A stretch of 64,000 nt of DNA, from the NCBI GenBank assembly GCA_001769655.1, contig MEPC01000029.1:22186-86185 (forward strand), given 5' to 3'. The translations under genes were made by a program, and so were the position numbers. Shown here piece after piece: positions 54,101 through 62,256 of this stretch. The notes under the pieces were generated by a model. The model saw nothing but the letters and a program-made list of their open reading frames with translations. It had not been told where the DNA came from and searched no databases. Numbering within the stretch: position 1 is the stretch's first letter; every line of letters starts with the position of its first letter. This DNA comes from Bacteroidetes bacterium RIFCSPLOWO2_12_FULL_37_12 (GTDB taxonomy: Bacteria; Bacteroidota; Bacteroidia; 2-12-FULL-37-12).

Positions 54101-55000
54101 CCCAACCTAAAACCACAACAAACCACCGATTACCAACTCGGATTTAAGCAAGCAATTACTACTTCATCTGCCATTACATTGTCTGCCTATTACAGAGATA
54201 TGAGAAACATGGTGCAACCCAGGGTTTTGCGTGGCACGTATCCGGTTTCTCAATATACTACGTATGATAATATTGACTTTGGCTCTGTTAAGGGTTTTTC
54301 ATTTGATTATGATTTACGCAGAACAGGTAATATCAGAATCAGAGCCGGATATACGTTGCAATTCGCCGCTGGTACAGCATCATCCACTAATTATTATAGT
54401 TCACTTTCCAATTTCGGGTACGATAACCTTCGTACACCCATGCCCCTTGATTTCGACCAACGCCATCAGTTTAAATTTAATGTGGATTATCGTTTCGATG
54501 AAGGGGAGGATTACAAAGGTCCTGTCTGGGGAAAAAGATTTTTGCAAAATGCCGGTGCAAATATGACATTGGATGCCGGTTCAGGAACTCCGTACAGTCG
54601 CACCCAATCTGCTGTTAAAGAGGTTAGCTTAGGTACTCCAAAATCTTCTACCTTGGTAGGTACGCTGAATGGTGCCCGTAAACCCTGGCAATTTCGTGTT
54701 AATGCAAGAGTTGATAAGGACATAACATTGAAACCTAAAAAAGAGGGGTCCAGGGATATTTATCTGAATATTTATTGTTATGTTTCTAATTTGTTAGATA
54801 CCAAAAATATTCTCGCCGTTTATAGATTTACAGGAGCCCCTGACGATGATGGATACTTGTCTTCAGTTGAGGGCCAAAATGCTGCAGCCGCCTCTCCTAA
54901 CCCCGAATCATTCCGTTATTTATATGCACTCAGGGTAAATTCACCCGGTAATTATTCCTTACCCAGAAGATTTCATATCGGTTTCTCACTCAATTTTTAA
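51137..55000 (+). CDS. TonB-dependent receptor with carboxypeptidase-regulatory-like N-terminal domain
   Basis: The protein has 1287 residues. A signal peptide ends YSFAQ. Residues about 27-115 form a CarboxypepD-reg-like domain (SLKGRVIDQKTKEGLPFANV, GTATDYDGKFSI, YDIEASYTGY). The plug domain follows (MPTRSVSAMVATSSGTF, VYYIDGIKVIG, MTVITGGVPASMGDAMGG). The 22-strand-type barrel occupies the rest, with NYMPRISFSFPIS, FFAHYDILTQRPN and a final FHIGFSLNF. It imports a ligand across the outer membrane using TonB energy. It is followed in the same direction by a giant secreted protein and PorV. No SusD-like partner is present. Confidence 0.92.
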   Translation: MTKKLPLTLSSILAFSFCLLSFYSFAQNGSLKGRVIDQKTKEGLPFANVVISINGTQKGGTATDYDGKFSISPIQPGKYDIEASYTGYTNAIVKGIPIAAEKTQEVQIELSSNDVLLKEVPITAFRVPLISKDETSTGSQVLAEEIREMPTRSVSAMVATSSGTFAADDGKDVNIKGQRTEGTVYYIDGIKVIGLSTSARSIPKQAISQMTVITGGVPASMGDAMGGIVTISTKGASSTFSLGIEGETSQIFDDYNDNLLGLNASGPIWKKDKKTKLGYFIAGELFSADDDDPSAIGVPKLKSEKLEQLNKYPLVKNANGSGSHFAAEDITANDIDIVDAKPNASRQGVRVNGKLDFQPTENTVLTLGSTFNDASFDQWRFSYTLFNDHAFYQELRNTARGYARFTQNFKNKAPGLGEDPTATNKKDVVRNAYYSIQYDYTFDQSKFQNPIHKDKLWDYGYVGQYSRETKPSGYVQFENSYIIKKDPFQVITPFDTTMTDVKWYRSVYWYNGVDTVTSLSFNPGSQNPVLTNYMMNFMDFNTKKPGTLDGIEPTDQNIIYNGQIPGSGVVHDLFYNVGYEYPWYSRDQTEQHRGTIEASADVMDHAIKIGAEVEQRIRRNYDIQARSLWDRARGLTQGSGDRVRFGIVSPNDSSIWQNVMDPVLDTMTFNEYIASGIIGFNEKNGASFTVVDSLDQTYIRGSYAPQNSNFEKNLRANLGLSQYSTIFIDNLTPDQLKLEYFSPDELVDNGNGPVSSDFYGYDVYGNVLTEDVKFDDFFDDTTETGTRKNSRIAAFQPLYGAAYIQDKFSFKDLVFNIGLRVDYYDANQKVLKDRYSLVEVRTVSEVNDINGKAVNHPGNAASDWVVYVDDENNPKNILAYRQDDHWYDTEGKEQSSVNFLTEAGKKVIPYRKDLISNPRILSKNAFTDYVPQVNYMPRISFSFPISEMAQFFAHYDILTQRPNEDFIVSSPANYAWRIYSPNTVYLNNPNLKPQQTTDYQLGFKQAITTSSAITLSAYYRDMRNMVQPRVLRGTYPVSQYTTYDNIDFGSVKGFSFDYDLRRTGNIRIRAGYTLQFAAGTASSTNYYSSLSNFGYDNLRTPMPLDFDQRHQFKFNVDYRFDEGEDYKGPVWGKRFLQNAGANMTLDAGSGTPYSRTQSAVKEVSLGTPKSSTLVGTLNGARKPWQFRVNARVDKDITLKPKKEGSRDIYLNIYCYVSNLLDTKNILAVYRFTGAPDDDGYLSSVEGQNAAAASPNPESFRYLYALRVNSPGNYSLPRRFHIGFSLNF

Positions 55001-55038
55001 ACAAAACGGCACACCATGTTGTCACATAATTTTTTTTT

Positions 55039-55082
55039 AACCACATAACCATATAACCATATTACCATTTTAACCATTCAAC
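55039..55082 (+). repeat. Degenerate AACCATAT/AACCATT tract
   Basis: CCACATAACCATATAACCAT and related units lie in the gap after the TonB-receptor gene. Confidence 0.6.
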
Positions 55083-55164
55083 CCTCAATTTATACAACTT
55101 AACATAATTAATAAAACAATACACCCGATTACCATTAATTTTACATTCAAATACGAAACATAAT

Positions 55165-58100
55165 ATGAAAATAAAACCTCAGTCCCTGATTTGCTTTCTT
55201 CCATTTGTGATGTTACTTTTTTTAAACAGTAACGCTTTTTCCCGGGAGGATAAAGATAAACCAAATGCAAAATTTTCCTCTTCAAATTCCCGAACTTTTA
55301 TTGCTGGTTGCGCTAGCCCTGCCGCTCAGGAGTATCTTGAGATCAACAACGTGAGAGCTATGTTGCTAACGGGTGGTGATATGTGGTGGGATGGTTTGGC
55401 AAATCCCCATTATGAAATTCCGAAGGGAAGTGGCAAGATGAGCTTGTTTACAGGTGCTATTTGGATTGGGGGTGTTGATGATGGTAATCAGCTAAAAATT
55501 GCGGGTCAAACATACCGTCAAAATGGGTATGATTTCTGGCCCGGTCCCCTTTCCGATGCTTCGTTGGTTGATTCTTCAGAGATATCAGCTAAGGAATGTT
55601 TAGATTGGGATAAACATTTTAAAATTAATTCTCAACTCATTGACCAATTCAGGTTCGCTTATGAAAACGGGGAAGTTGAAAGTGGCGCCTACGAAATTCC
55701 AGATATTATTAAAAACTGGCCCGCTCATGGTGACCCAGCCGATGGACAAGCAAATTATCTTGCCCCTTTTCACGATTATAATAGTGATGGCAGATATGTA
55801 CCCGATGATGGAGATTTTCCATTAATTTCAGGTAATCAGGCAATTTGGTGGGTGATGAATGATAAAGGAAATACCCATACTGAAACCGGTGGGGCTCCTA
55901 TTGGGGTTGAATTGCAAATCATGGCTTTTGCTTACCAAACAAACGATGCCGTAAACGATATGACTTTCTATAGTCAGCGCCTTTTTAACCGTTCTACCAA
56001 CAAGCTTAATAAAACATATCTTGGTCAATGGGTTGACGCTGACTTAGGTTATTATCTCGATGACTACGTTGGATGCGATGTTCCAAGAGGACTTGGGTTT
56101 TGTTATAACGGGGATGATAATGATGAGTCAGTACCAGGTACACCAGGATATGGTTTAAATCCTCCGGCAATAGGAGTTGATTTTTTCAAAGGTCCCAGAG
56201 CCGACCCGAATGACGGCGTAGATAATGACCGCGATGGGGAAGTTGATGAACCAAATGAGTTAATTATTATGAGTAATTTTTTATATTACAACAATGATGC
56301 ATCACCGGTTAATGGTAACCCAAATGGGGCTAATCATTTTTATAATTACTTAAGAAACCGTTGGGGAAATGGTCTTCCTTGCACATATGACCTTAAAGCA
56401 GGTACTTCCCCTGTTGGTTCGGGTACACCCGCTACGAATTTTATGTTTCCTGGTACTTCCGACCCTACGGGTAAATGGACAGGTTCACCAGCCGCCTGGG
56501 ATGAAGTCATTGCCGGAAACTCTCCAGGTGACCGCCGTTTCCTCCAATCTGCTGGTCCCTTTACTTTAACACCAGGTCAAGTGATGGATCTTACTATCGG
56601 TGTTGTTTGGGCTAGAGCTTCTTCAGGGGGTCGTCTTGCATCTGTATTAAAAATGAAAGAAGCTGATAACCTCGCCCAATTACTTTTCGAGTCCGGGTTT
56701 AAACAAGTGGAGGGTCCCGATGCTCCGGATGTTGAAATTACCGAATACGATAAAGAGATTGTGATGACGCTCACGCCTCACTTCATTAGCAAAATGGGAG
56801 TGAATAATGAAGATTATTTTGACACCAAAAAAATTCTTATAGCCGCCACCGGCGAAATTAAAAGGGTGGACTATTATTTTCAGGGATACACTATTTATCA
56901 GTTATCAAATCCTTCTGTCACTGACATGTCAGATCAATCCAAAGCAAGAACATCCCCCGAGTTGCAATGCGATGTTAAAGATGGTATAGATAATCTTATC
57001 AATTTTACTACCGACCCACTACTGGGAGAAATCAGAAAAATTGTAACTGATTTTGGCTTTGTTCCTACAAATGCGGGTGTAAAACATACATTCAAAATTA
57101 CAAAAGACCTTTTTAATTCAGGAGCCGCCCTTAAAAACAACCAGGAATATTATTACAAAGTTGTTTCGTATGCCGCAGGGATTTCTTATGAATCAGGCAA
57201 ACTTGAAACATGGATACCTGATCAATACCTTGCAGGTAGTGCTAATCTCGGCGATCCTAAAAAGTTGGGGCTCGCCTACACGGCTATCCCACATTCACGC
57301 GATATTTTCGGGGATGTCATACATTCAAAATATAATGATGTATTAAAAGTACGTGCCATTAACATTTCCGGGAACGGAGGAAATGATGTGGATTTAAGTG
57401 ATGAGACCGTTCAAAAAATAATTCAAAAGGGATATGTTGATACTATTGACTATTATAAAAATTCCCCCGTAAGTGTGAATATTTTCAACCCTGGAAATGT
57501 GAAAAGCGGGGATATTCGTATAGAGTTAACCGATGGGATAAGTTTTTCATCGAAAAAAATCCCTCAAATTATTCAATTTGCTCAGGTAGGTGACCAAATA
57601 GAAAGTAAAACAGATAGCGCTATGGGAACAGTGGTAGCAGTTTATCTTCAAAAACAAGAAATTATAGGAATAGATACATTTACTACGGGGTGGATTTCCT
57701 ATAAAATGAAAAATGATAAATTTTTTAAATTAAATGATTCTGTTTCAATTTCCAGAGCGGGGAGTGTGATTAGAACTGCAAAGTTGACATCAGCAGTTGA
57801 ACGCACGAAATACTGGGTAATGAATGATAAAAAACTTGGAAAATCCATCGAAGTAAGTAAAAAAGAAACTAATTCATTGTATCATCAGGTAATAAAGGAT
57901 TACGGCTTTACCGTACAATTCAATTCGCAAGTTAATCCTACTTCAACGTCGGGTTACCGTTCTGCAAGTGTTAAATATGCCGATTCAACAAAAAACTTTT
58001 GGCTCACAGGCATTTCTGTTTTAAATAATGCATGGTTTGATACTTCCATTGCACCCACCTACAACAACATTTTTGGTGGTTCAGTTGCACCCTTCAAATT

Positions 58101-59145
58101 GGTGAAATTCGACACACCTTTTGATAATCCTGGTTTCGATAAACCCGCTTCAGATAGTTCAAAATGGGAAGAGTTAAGTAGTGTAAATATTGTCTTTACC
58201 AACGACAAAAACCTTTGGACTCGTTCTGTAGTTGTGTTTTCGAATCCACAAGGTGGTACCTCAAACCGTTTGAATAAAAGAACCAAGCCCTCTGTGGATA
58301 AAAACGGGAACACCGATACCAGTGGAACCTCAGGAATGGGATGGTTTCCAGGATATGCTATCAATGTAGATAAAGGAGAGCGTTTGAATATAATATTTGC
58401 AGAAGATACCACGTATGCAAGCCCTGATCCCAAACTCAAAAACAAATTTATTGGAAGAGATTTGTTATGGAATCCCGATTCACTTAATAGTCATCATTTT
58501 GTTTATATTTTGAACTCAAGGTATGATAGCTGTAAAAATTACTATAATTTGTTGAGTGAAACAAATTCCGGAAAACTCCGCAACAATAAGCGAAGTATCT
58601 TTGGTGGAGATGGTATGTGGGTAATCAATCCAAGACGCGCCAACAATGAAAAATTATTTTCCAATAATCTGGTTGCAAAAATCAGAGTTGACCGGAAATA
58701 TCAACCCACCTACAACAAAGCCGACAGAATTCCATCGTATGAATTTTCGCTTGATGAATTTGCAACTGTTAAAGACCAACAGGATGTAAAAACAAAGGCG
58801 CTTGACCTGATCAGAGTAGTTCCTAATCCTTATCTTGCGTATTCAGCGTATGAAAAAAGAGCGTTAGACAATGCGGTAAGAGTTACAAATCTCCCCGTTA
58901 GCAAAACCACTATAAGTATTTATACAATCAGTGGCACGCTTATCAGACAAATTGTACTTGATGCCGACCGTATAAAAGAAACAGGGTTGACCTTCTGGGA
59001 ATGGGATTTGAAAAACCAGTATAATATACCGGTGGCTTCGGGCGCTTATGTCATCCACATTGATGCAGGAGAAATCGGTGAGAAAGTTGTAAAATTCTTT
59101 GCAGTGACACGACCCATGGATTTCTATGTGGCACCCAAAGAATAG
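55165..59145 (+). CDS. Giant secreted surface protein with T9SS-type C-terminal domain
   Basis: The protein has 1326 residues. A signal peptide ends NAFS. The N-terminal part (GGDMWWDGLANPHYEIP, LFTGAIWIGGVDDG) matches large Bacteroidota proteins of unknown function. Near residue 350 DGVDNDRDGEVDEPNE is a calcium-binding thrombospondin-3-like motif. Beta-rich domains fill the rest. The last 100 residues (VVPNPYLAYSAYE, ISIYTISGTLIRQIVL, FWEWDLKNQYNIPVASGAYV) resemble a type A sorting domain, but with about 12 extra residues (RPMDFYVAPKE) after the usual end. Export by the T9SS is likely. It sits between a TonB receptor and PorV. Confidence 0.78.
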   Translation: MKIKPQSLICFLPFVMLLFLNSNAFSREDKDKPNAKFSSSNSRTFIAGCASPAAQEYLEINNVRAMLLTGGDMWWDGLANPHYEIPKGSGKMSLFTGAIWIGGVDDGNQLKIAGQTYRQNGYDFWPGPLSDASLVDSSEISAKECLDWDKHFKINSQLIDQFRFAYENGEVESGAYEIPDIIKNWPAHGDPADGQANYLAPFHDYNSDGRYVPDDGDFPLISGNQAIWWVMNDKGNTHTETGGAPIGVELQIMAFAYQTNDAVNDMTFYSQRLFNRSTNKLNKTYLGQWVDADLGYYLDDYVGCDVPRGLGFCYNGDDNDESVPGTPGYGLNPPAIGVDFFKGPRADPNDGVDNDRDGEVDEPNELIIMSNFLYYNNDASPVNGNPNGANHFYNYLRNRWGNGLPCTYDLKAGTSPVGSGTPATNFMFPGTSDPTGKWTGSPAAWDEVIAGNSPGDRRFLQSAGPFTLTPGQVMDLTIGVVWARASSGGRLASVLKMKEADNLAQLLFESGFKQVEGPDAPDVEITEYDKEIVMTLTPHFISKMGVNNEDYFDTKKILIAATGEIKRVDYYFQGYTIYQLSNPSVTDMSDQSKARTSPELQCDVKDGIDNLINFTTDPLLGEIRKIVTDFGFVPTNAGVKHTFKITKDLFNSGAALKNNQEYYYKVVSYAAGISYESGKLETWIPDQYLAGSANLGDPKKLGLAYTAIPHSRDIFGDVIHSKYNDVLKVRAINISGNGGNDVDLSDETVQKIIQKGYVDTIDYYKNSPVSVNIFNPGNVKSGDIRIELTDGISFSSKKIPQIIQFAQVGDQIESKTDSAMGTVVAVYLQKQEIIGIDTFTTGWISYKMKNDKFFKLNDSVSISRAGSVIRTAKLTSAVERTKYWVMNDKKLGKSIEVSKKETNSLYHQVIKDYGFTVQFNSQVNPTSTSGYRSASVKYADSTKNFWLTGISVLNNAWFDTSIAPTYNNIFGGSVAPFKLVKFDTPFDNPGFDKPASDSSKWEELSSVNIVFTNDKNLWTRSVVVFSNPQGGTSNRLNKRTKPSVDKNGNTDTSGTSGMGWFPGYAINVDKGERLNIIFAEDTTYASPDPKLKNKFIGRDLLWNPDSLNSHHFVYILNSRYDSCKNYYNLLSETNSGKLRNNKRSIFGGDGMWVINPRRANNEKLFSNNLVAKIRVDRKYQPTYNKADRIPSYEFSLDEFATVKDQQDVKTKALDLIRVVPNPYLAYSAYEKRALDNAVRVTNLPVSKTTISIYTISGTLIRQIVLDADRIKETGLTFWEWDLKNQYNIPVASGAYVIHIDAGEIGEKVVKFFAVTRPMDFYVAPKE

Positions 59146-59181
59146 ATTTATAATATAAAATAAATTAATAAAACAAATAAT

Positions 59182-60264
59182 ATGAAACTCTCAATGTTAA
59201 AATCCTTCCTGCTCGTAACTACACTGTTTGTTGTTACTTACACCTACGCCGGAAATAGTTCAAAATCAGGGCAGGCAGGCGCCACTGAATTGCTGATTAA
59301 TCCATGGTCGAGGACTTCGGGTTGGCATGGCGCCAACTCCGCTTCCATCAGAGGTATCGAAGCCATGCATTCAAATGTGGCAGGACTTGCTTTTTCACCA
59401 CGTAGCGAAATGATTTTTTCGCATACCGATTGGATCCGGGGATGGGACGTCAATATCTACTCCTTTGGTTTCTCAGCAAAAGCCGGCGAATATAGTTCCA
59501 TTGGTTTATCCATTATGTCAATGGATTTAGGTGATTTTATTGAAACCACCACCGATTTACCGGATGGTACCGGTCATACGTTTAATCCCCAATACCTGAA
59601 CGTTGGGTTGGGATACGCTAAGGAATTTTCAAAAAGAATTTACGGAGGAGTTTTAGTGAAATTAATCAGTGAATCCATTCCAACCGTAACCGCAACGGGA
59701 GTAGCTCTTGATGCCGGAATTCAATATGTTGCCGGTGCTAAAGACCAGATTAAATTCGGAATTGCTTTAAGAAATATTGGTCCCGATATGTCTTTTTCAG
59801 GTGACGGATTATCCAGGGTGGGCTCTTTTATTTCCGCGAGCGGCGAGAATGGTTATACACAAACATTAAATAGCCGTTCTGCTGATTTTGCGTTACCCTC
59901 ACTGTTAAACATCGGGGGTTCGTATGATTTCATTTTTCAGGAAATTCACCGCGTGACAATTGCGGGAAATTATGTTTCAAATACATATACAAAAGACCAG
60001 GAATTATTCGGGGTTGAATACGCCTATAAAACCTTTTTAATGTTACGTGCGGGATATTTGTACGAAAAAGGGCTTTTGAATGAAACAGTAGGAAATGATT
60101 TTGATAATACGAATACCAATGTTTTTATGGGTCCTTCCGTTGGAGCAAGTGTTGAAATTCCTTTCGGAAAAGATAATAGCGGAAGTTTTGGATTGGATTA
60201 TTCTGTGAGATATACAGGACCTTTCGATAACGTCCATAACATTGGAGTAAAAATTAAAATATAA
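59182..60264 (+). CDS. porV: PorV/PorQ-family outer-membrane protein
   Basis: The protein has 360 residues with a signal peptide ending TYAGN. SSKSGQAGATELLINPWSRT and ASIRGIEAMHSNVAGLAFSP, then IFSHTDWIRGWDVNIYSFGF, follow the PorV/PorQ family pattern of a 14-strand FadL-like barrel. PorV carries T9SS cargo from the SprA translocon to the attachment complex. Members of the family also occur as extra copies beside dedicated cargo, which the position directly after a large secreted protein suggests. The last strand ends VKIKI. I cannot say whether it is the main PorV of the genome. Confidence 0.82.
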   Translation: MKLSMLKSFLLVTTLFVVTYTYAGNSSKSGQAGATELLINPWSRTSGWHGANSASIRGIEAMHSNVAGLAFSPRSEMIFSHTDWIRGWDVNIYSFGFSAKAGEYSSIGLSIMSMDLGDFIETTTDLPDGTGHTFNPQYLNVGLGYAKEFSKRIYGGVLVKLISESIPTVTATGVALDAGIQYVAGAKDQIKFGIALRNIGPDMSFSGDGLSRVGSFISASGENGYTQTLNSRSADFALPSLLNIGGSYDFIFQEIHRVTIAGNYVSNTYTKDQELFGVEYAYKTFLMLRAGYLYEKGLLNETVGNDFDNTNTNVFMGPSVGASVEIPFGKDNSGSFGLDYSVRYTGPFDNVHNIGVKIKI

Positions 60265-60268
60265 GTTG

Positions 60269-60276
60269 TACCTTTG
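60269..60276 (+). promoter_or_regulatory. -7 element before greA
   Basis: TACCTTTG matches TAnnTTTG. The nearest TTG upstream is 24 bases away, longer than ideal. A hairpin with T-run starts at the expected transcript start. Confidence 0.5.
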
Positions 60277-60282
60277 CATCGT

Positions 60283-60320
60283 AAAACGACTAAACGTAAC
60301 GGTTTAGCCGTTTTTTTTTT
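60283..60320 (+). terminator. Hairpin plus T10 between porV and greA
   Basis: AAAACGACTAAAC (60283-60295) pairs with GTTTAGCCGTTTT (60302-60314) with one mismatch. The T-run continues to 60320. It may end the porV transcript or act as leader attenuator of greA. Confidence 0.75.
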
Positions 60321-60338
60321 CTACTTTCCTTACATACT

Positions 60339-60815
60339 ATGAGCCAGACAATAACTTATTTAACAGAAGAGGGATATAACAAACTCAAAGAAGAGCTTAA
60401 CCGCTTAGTGACTAAAGAACGTCCAAGTATATCTGCTCAGATTGCTGAAGCCAGGGATAAAGGGGATTTAAGTGAGAACGCAGAATATGATGCCGCAAAA
60501 AATGCTCAGGGCATGCTTGAAATGAAAATAAATAAGTTGCAAAATGATCTTGCAAATGCCCGGATACTTGACCAATCCGGCTTAGACGAATCCAAAGTGC
60601 TTATTTTATCGAAAGTAAAAGTCAAAGAAAAAAAATCAAATAAAATTTTTGAATATCAATTGGTAAATGAAAGTGAAGCAGACCTGAAATCGGGAAAAAT
60701 TTCTATCAAGTCACCCATCGGTAAAGCCCTCCTTGGAAAAACAAAAAAAGAAACCGTTATCATTCAGGCACCGGCAGGTAATATTGAAATGGAAATTTTG
60801 GAAATTAAACGTTAA
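60339..60815 (+). CDS. greA: Transcription elongation factor GreA
   Basis: The protein has 158 residues, the typical length. An N-terminal coiled coil (LTEEGYNKLKEELNRLVTKE, then IAEARDKGDLSENAEYDAAK with the catalytic acidic tip DLSENAEYD) is followed by the C-terminal FKBP-like domain (SPIGKALLGKTKKETV). It enters the RNA polymerase secondary channel and stimulates cleavage of backtracked RNA. A promoter-like element and a terminator-like hairpin lie in the 74-base gap before it. The HIT gene starts eight bases after its stop. Confidence 0.97.
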   Translation: MSQTITYLTEEGYNKLKEELNRLVTKERPSISAQIAEARDKGDLSENAEYDAAKNAQGMLEMKINKLQNDLANARILDQSGLDESKVLILSKVKVKEKKSNKIFEYQLVNESEADLKSGKISIKSPIGKALLGKTKKETVIIQAPAGNIEMEILEIKR

Positions 60816-60823
60816 AATATAGA

Positions 60824-61216
60824 ATGCCAAGTATTTTTTCAAAAATAGCAAACGGAGAAATTCCTTGTTACAAAATTGCAGAAGATGAAAGTTTTATGGC
60901 ATTTCTCGATATTCAACCGATTGCTAAAGGACATATATTAGTAATTCCAAAAAAGGAAATTGATTATATATTTGATTTATCTGATGAGGTATTGGCATCC
61001 TTTCATATTTTTTCAAAAAAAATTGCCGTTGCATTGAAAAAAACTATTCCCTGTCAGCGTATTGGTGTAGCGGTTGTTGGTATTGAAGTACCACATGCAC
61101 ACATCCATTTAATCCCAATCAACAGAATGAGTGACTTTAATTTTTCTGCTAAAAGATTATCTTTGCCAAAAGAAGAAATGGAGAATCTTGCCATTCAGAT
61201 TAAAAAAAACATTTAA
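60824..61216 (+). CDS. HIT-family nucleotide hydrolase/transferase
   Basis: The protein has 130 residues. SIFSKIANGEIPCYKIAEDE and FLDIQPIAKGHILVIPKKE are the family start. The histidine triad HAHIHLIP has His 91, 93 and 95. It belongs to the Hint branch, which hydrolyses adenosine 5'-phosphoramidates and similar compounds. It is probably co-transcribed with greA, an arrangement also seen in other Bacteroidota to my knowledge. Confidence 0.93.
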   Translation: MPSIFSKIANGEIPCYKIAEDESFMAFLDIQPIAKGHILVIPKKEIDYIFDLSDEVLASFHIFSKKIAVALKKTIPCQRIGVAVVGIEVPHAHIHLIPINRMSDFNFSAKRLSLPKEEMENLAIQIKKNI

Positions 61217-61265
61217 TATATAACCATATAATCATATAATCACATAACCATCTAACCATTTAACA
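61217..61265 (+). repeat. Degenerate AACCATATAATCATAT tract
   Basis: Repeated ATAACCAT/ATAATCAT/CTAACCAT units fill the gap after the HIT gene. Confidence 0.6.
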
Positions 61266-61328
61266 ACATTCCTCACTGATTCTCAGATCCCATATTAATT
61301 TTTTGCGTGCTAATAACTTTTTCAAACG

Positions 61329-62117
61329 ATGGAACTTAATTTAAAAAACCGCACGGCATTAATTTGTGGTGCCACAAAAGGAATTGGTAAAGCAATTGCC
61401 GAATCAATGTGTGCTGAGGGTGTAAAAGTTATTTTACTGTCACGAAACAATCAGCATCTGAAACAACTCGGTGACAACTTAGATAAACGATTCAAAGTTG
61501 ATATAAAAACAATAGCGGTTGACACAGGTAATTCCAATGAACTCAGAAAAAAAGTTACAGAATTTATGGAATCATTCGGCGAAATTCAAATATTAATTAA
61601 TAATTCCGGAGGTCCGGAGCCGGGAATTATTTTTGATGAAACTCCTGAAAAATTTGAAAAATATTTCAGGCAACATTTATTGGCAAATCAGATTTTAACC
61701 CAACTTTTATTACCGGGAATGAAAAAATCAGGATATGGAAGAATTATTAATATTATTTCTACTTCCGTAAAACAACCCATCAAAGGGCTTGGTGTTTCAA
61801 ATTCAATTCGTCATGCAGTAGCCGCTTGGGCAAAAACACTTTCCATGGAAATACAGCATCCTAACATTACTGTCAATAATATTTTACCCGGTGCCACTTC
61901 CACAGAACGATTAATGCAAATAATAAAAGATAAAGCGGAAAGATTAAAAATTCAGGAATCAAAAGTTACTGAGGAAATGTTATCAGAAATTCCAATGGGT
62001 AGATTTGCAAATCCTGAAGAAATTGCCTCATTGGCAAGTTTCCTTGCATCAACGCAAGCCGCATATATTAATGGTGCGAGCATACCGGTTGACGGAGGAA
62101 GAACCATGAGTGTTTAA
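61329..62117 (+). CDS. Short-chain dehydrogenase/reductase, divergent active site
   Basis: The protein has 262 residues. The Rossmann motif GATKGIGKA is at 14-22, and NNSGGPEPG near 91-99 replaces the usual NNAG. The catalytic Ser region is IISTS (143-147). Where SDRs have YxxxK this protein has SNSIR at 157-161, so Tyr is Ser and Lys is Arg. The family branch with 'SNxxR' is known among 3-oxoacyl-ACP-reductase-like proteins. PVDGG near 254 closes the nucleotide side. Substrate unknown. It is followed by an aldehyde dehydrogenase gene after 139 bases. Confidence 0.88.
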   Translation: MELNLKNRTALICGATKGIGKAIAESMCAEGVKVILLSRNNQHLKQLGDNLDKRFKVDIKTIAVDTGNSNELRKKVTEFMESFGEIQILINNSGGPEPGIIFDETPEKFEKYFRQHLLANQILTQLLLPGMKKSGYGRIINIISTSVKQPIKGLGVSNSIRHAVAAWAKTLSMEIQHPNITVNNILPGATSTERLMQIIKDKAERLKIQESKVTEEMLSEIPMGRFANPEEIASLASFLASTQAAYINGASIPVDGGRTMSV

Positions 62118-62135
62118 ATTTCTTCTATATATCCT

Positions 62136-62176
62136 ACCTCACCCCAACCCCTCTCCAAAAAAATGGAGGGGGGGAG
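62136..62176 (-). repeat. GC-rich REP-like hairpin, CCCCTCTCC family, copy 3 (inverted)
   Basis: ACCTCACCCCAACCCCTCTC, seven A and TGGAGGGGGGG are the reverse orientation of copies 1 and 2 with a few changes. Confidence 0.85.
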
Positions 62177-62256
62177 AATGTTTCTGTATTTTTATACTGG
62201 TTATATGGAAATCAAATATTTCAAGTTAGTTTGTAACTCATAATTATATCTCAACA

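Noticed and set aside
58059..58445. 128-codon minus-strand open frame inside the giant secreted protein gene
   Set aside because: It is antisense to strong coding sequence; no independent signal.
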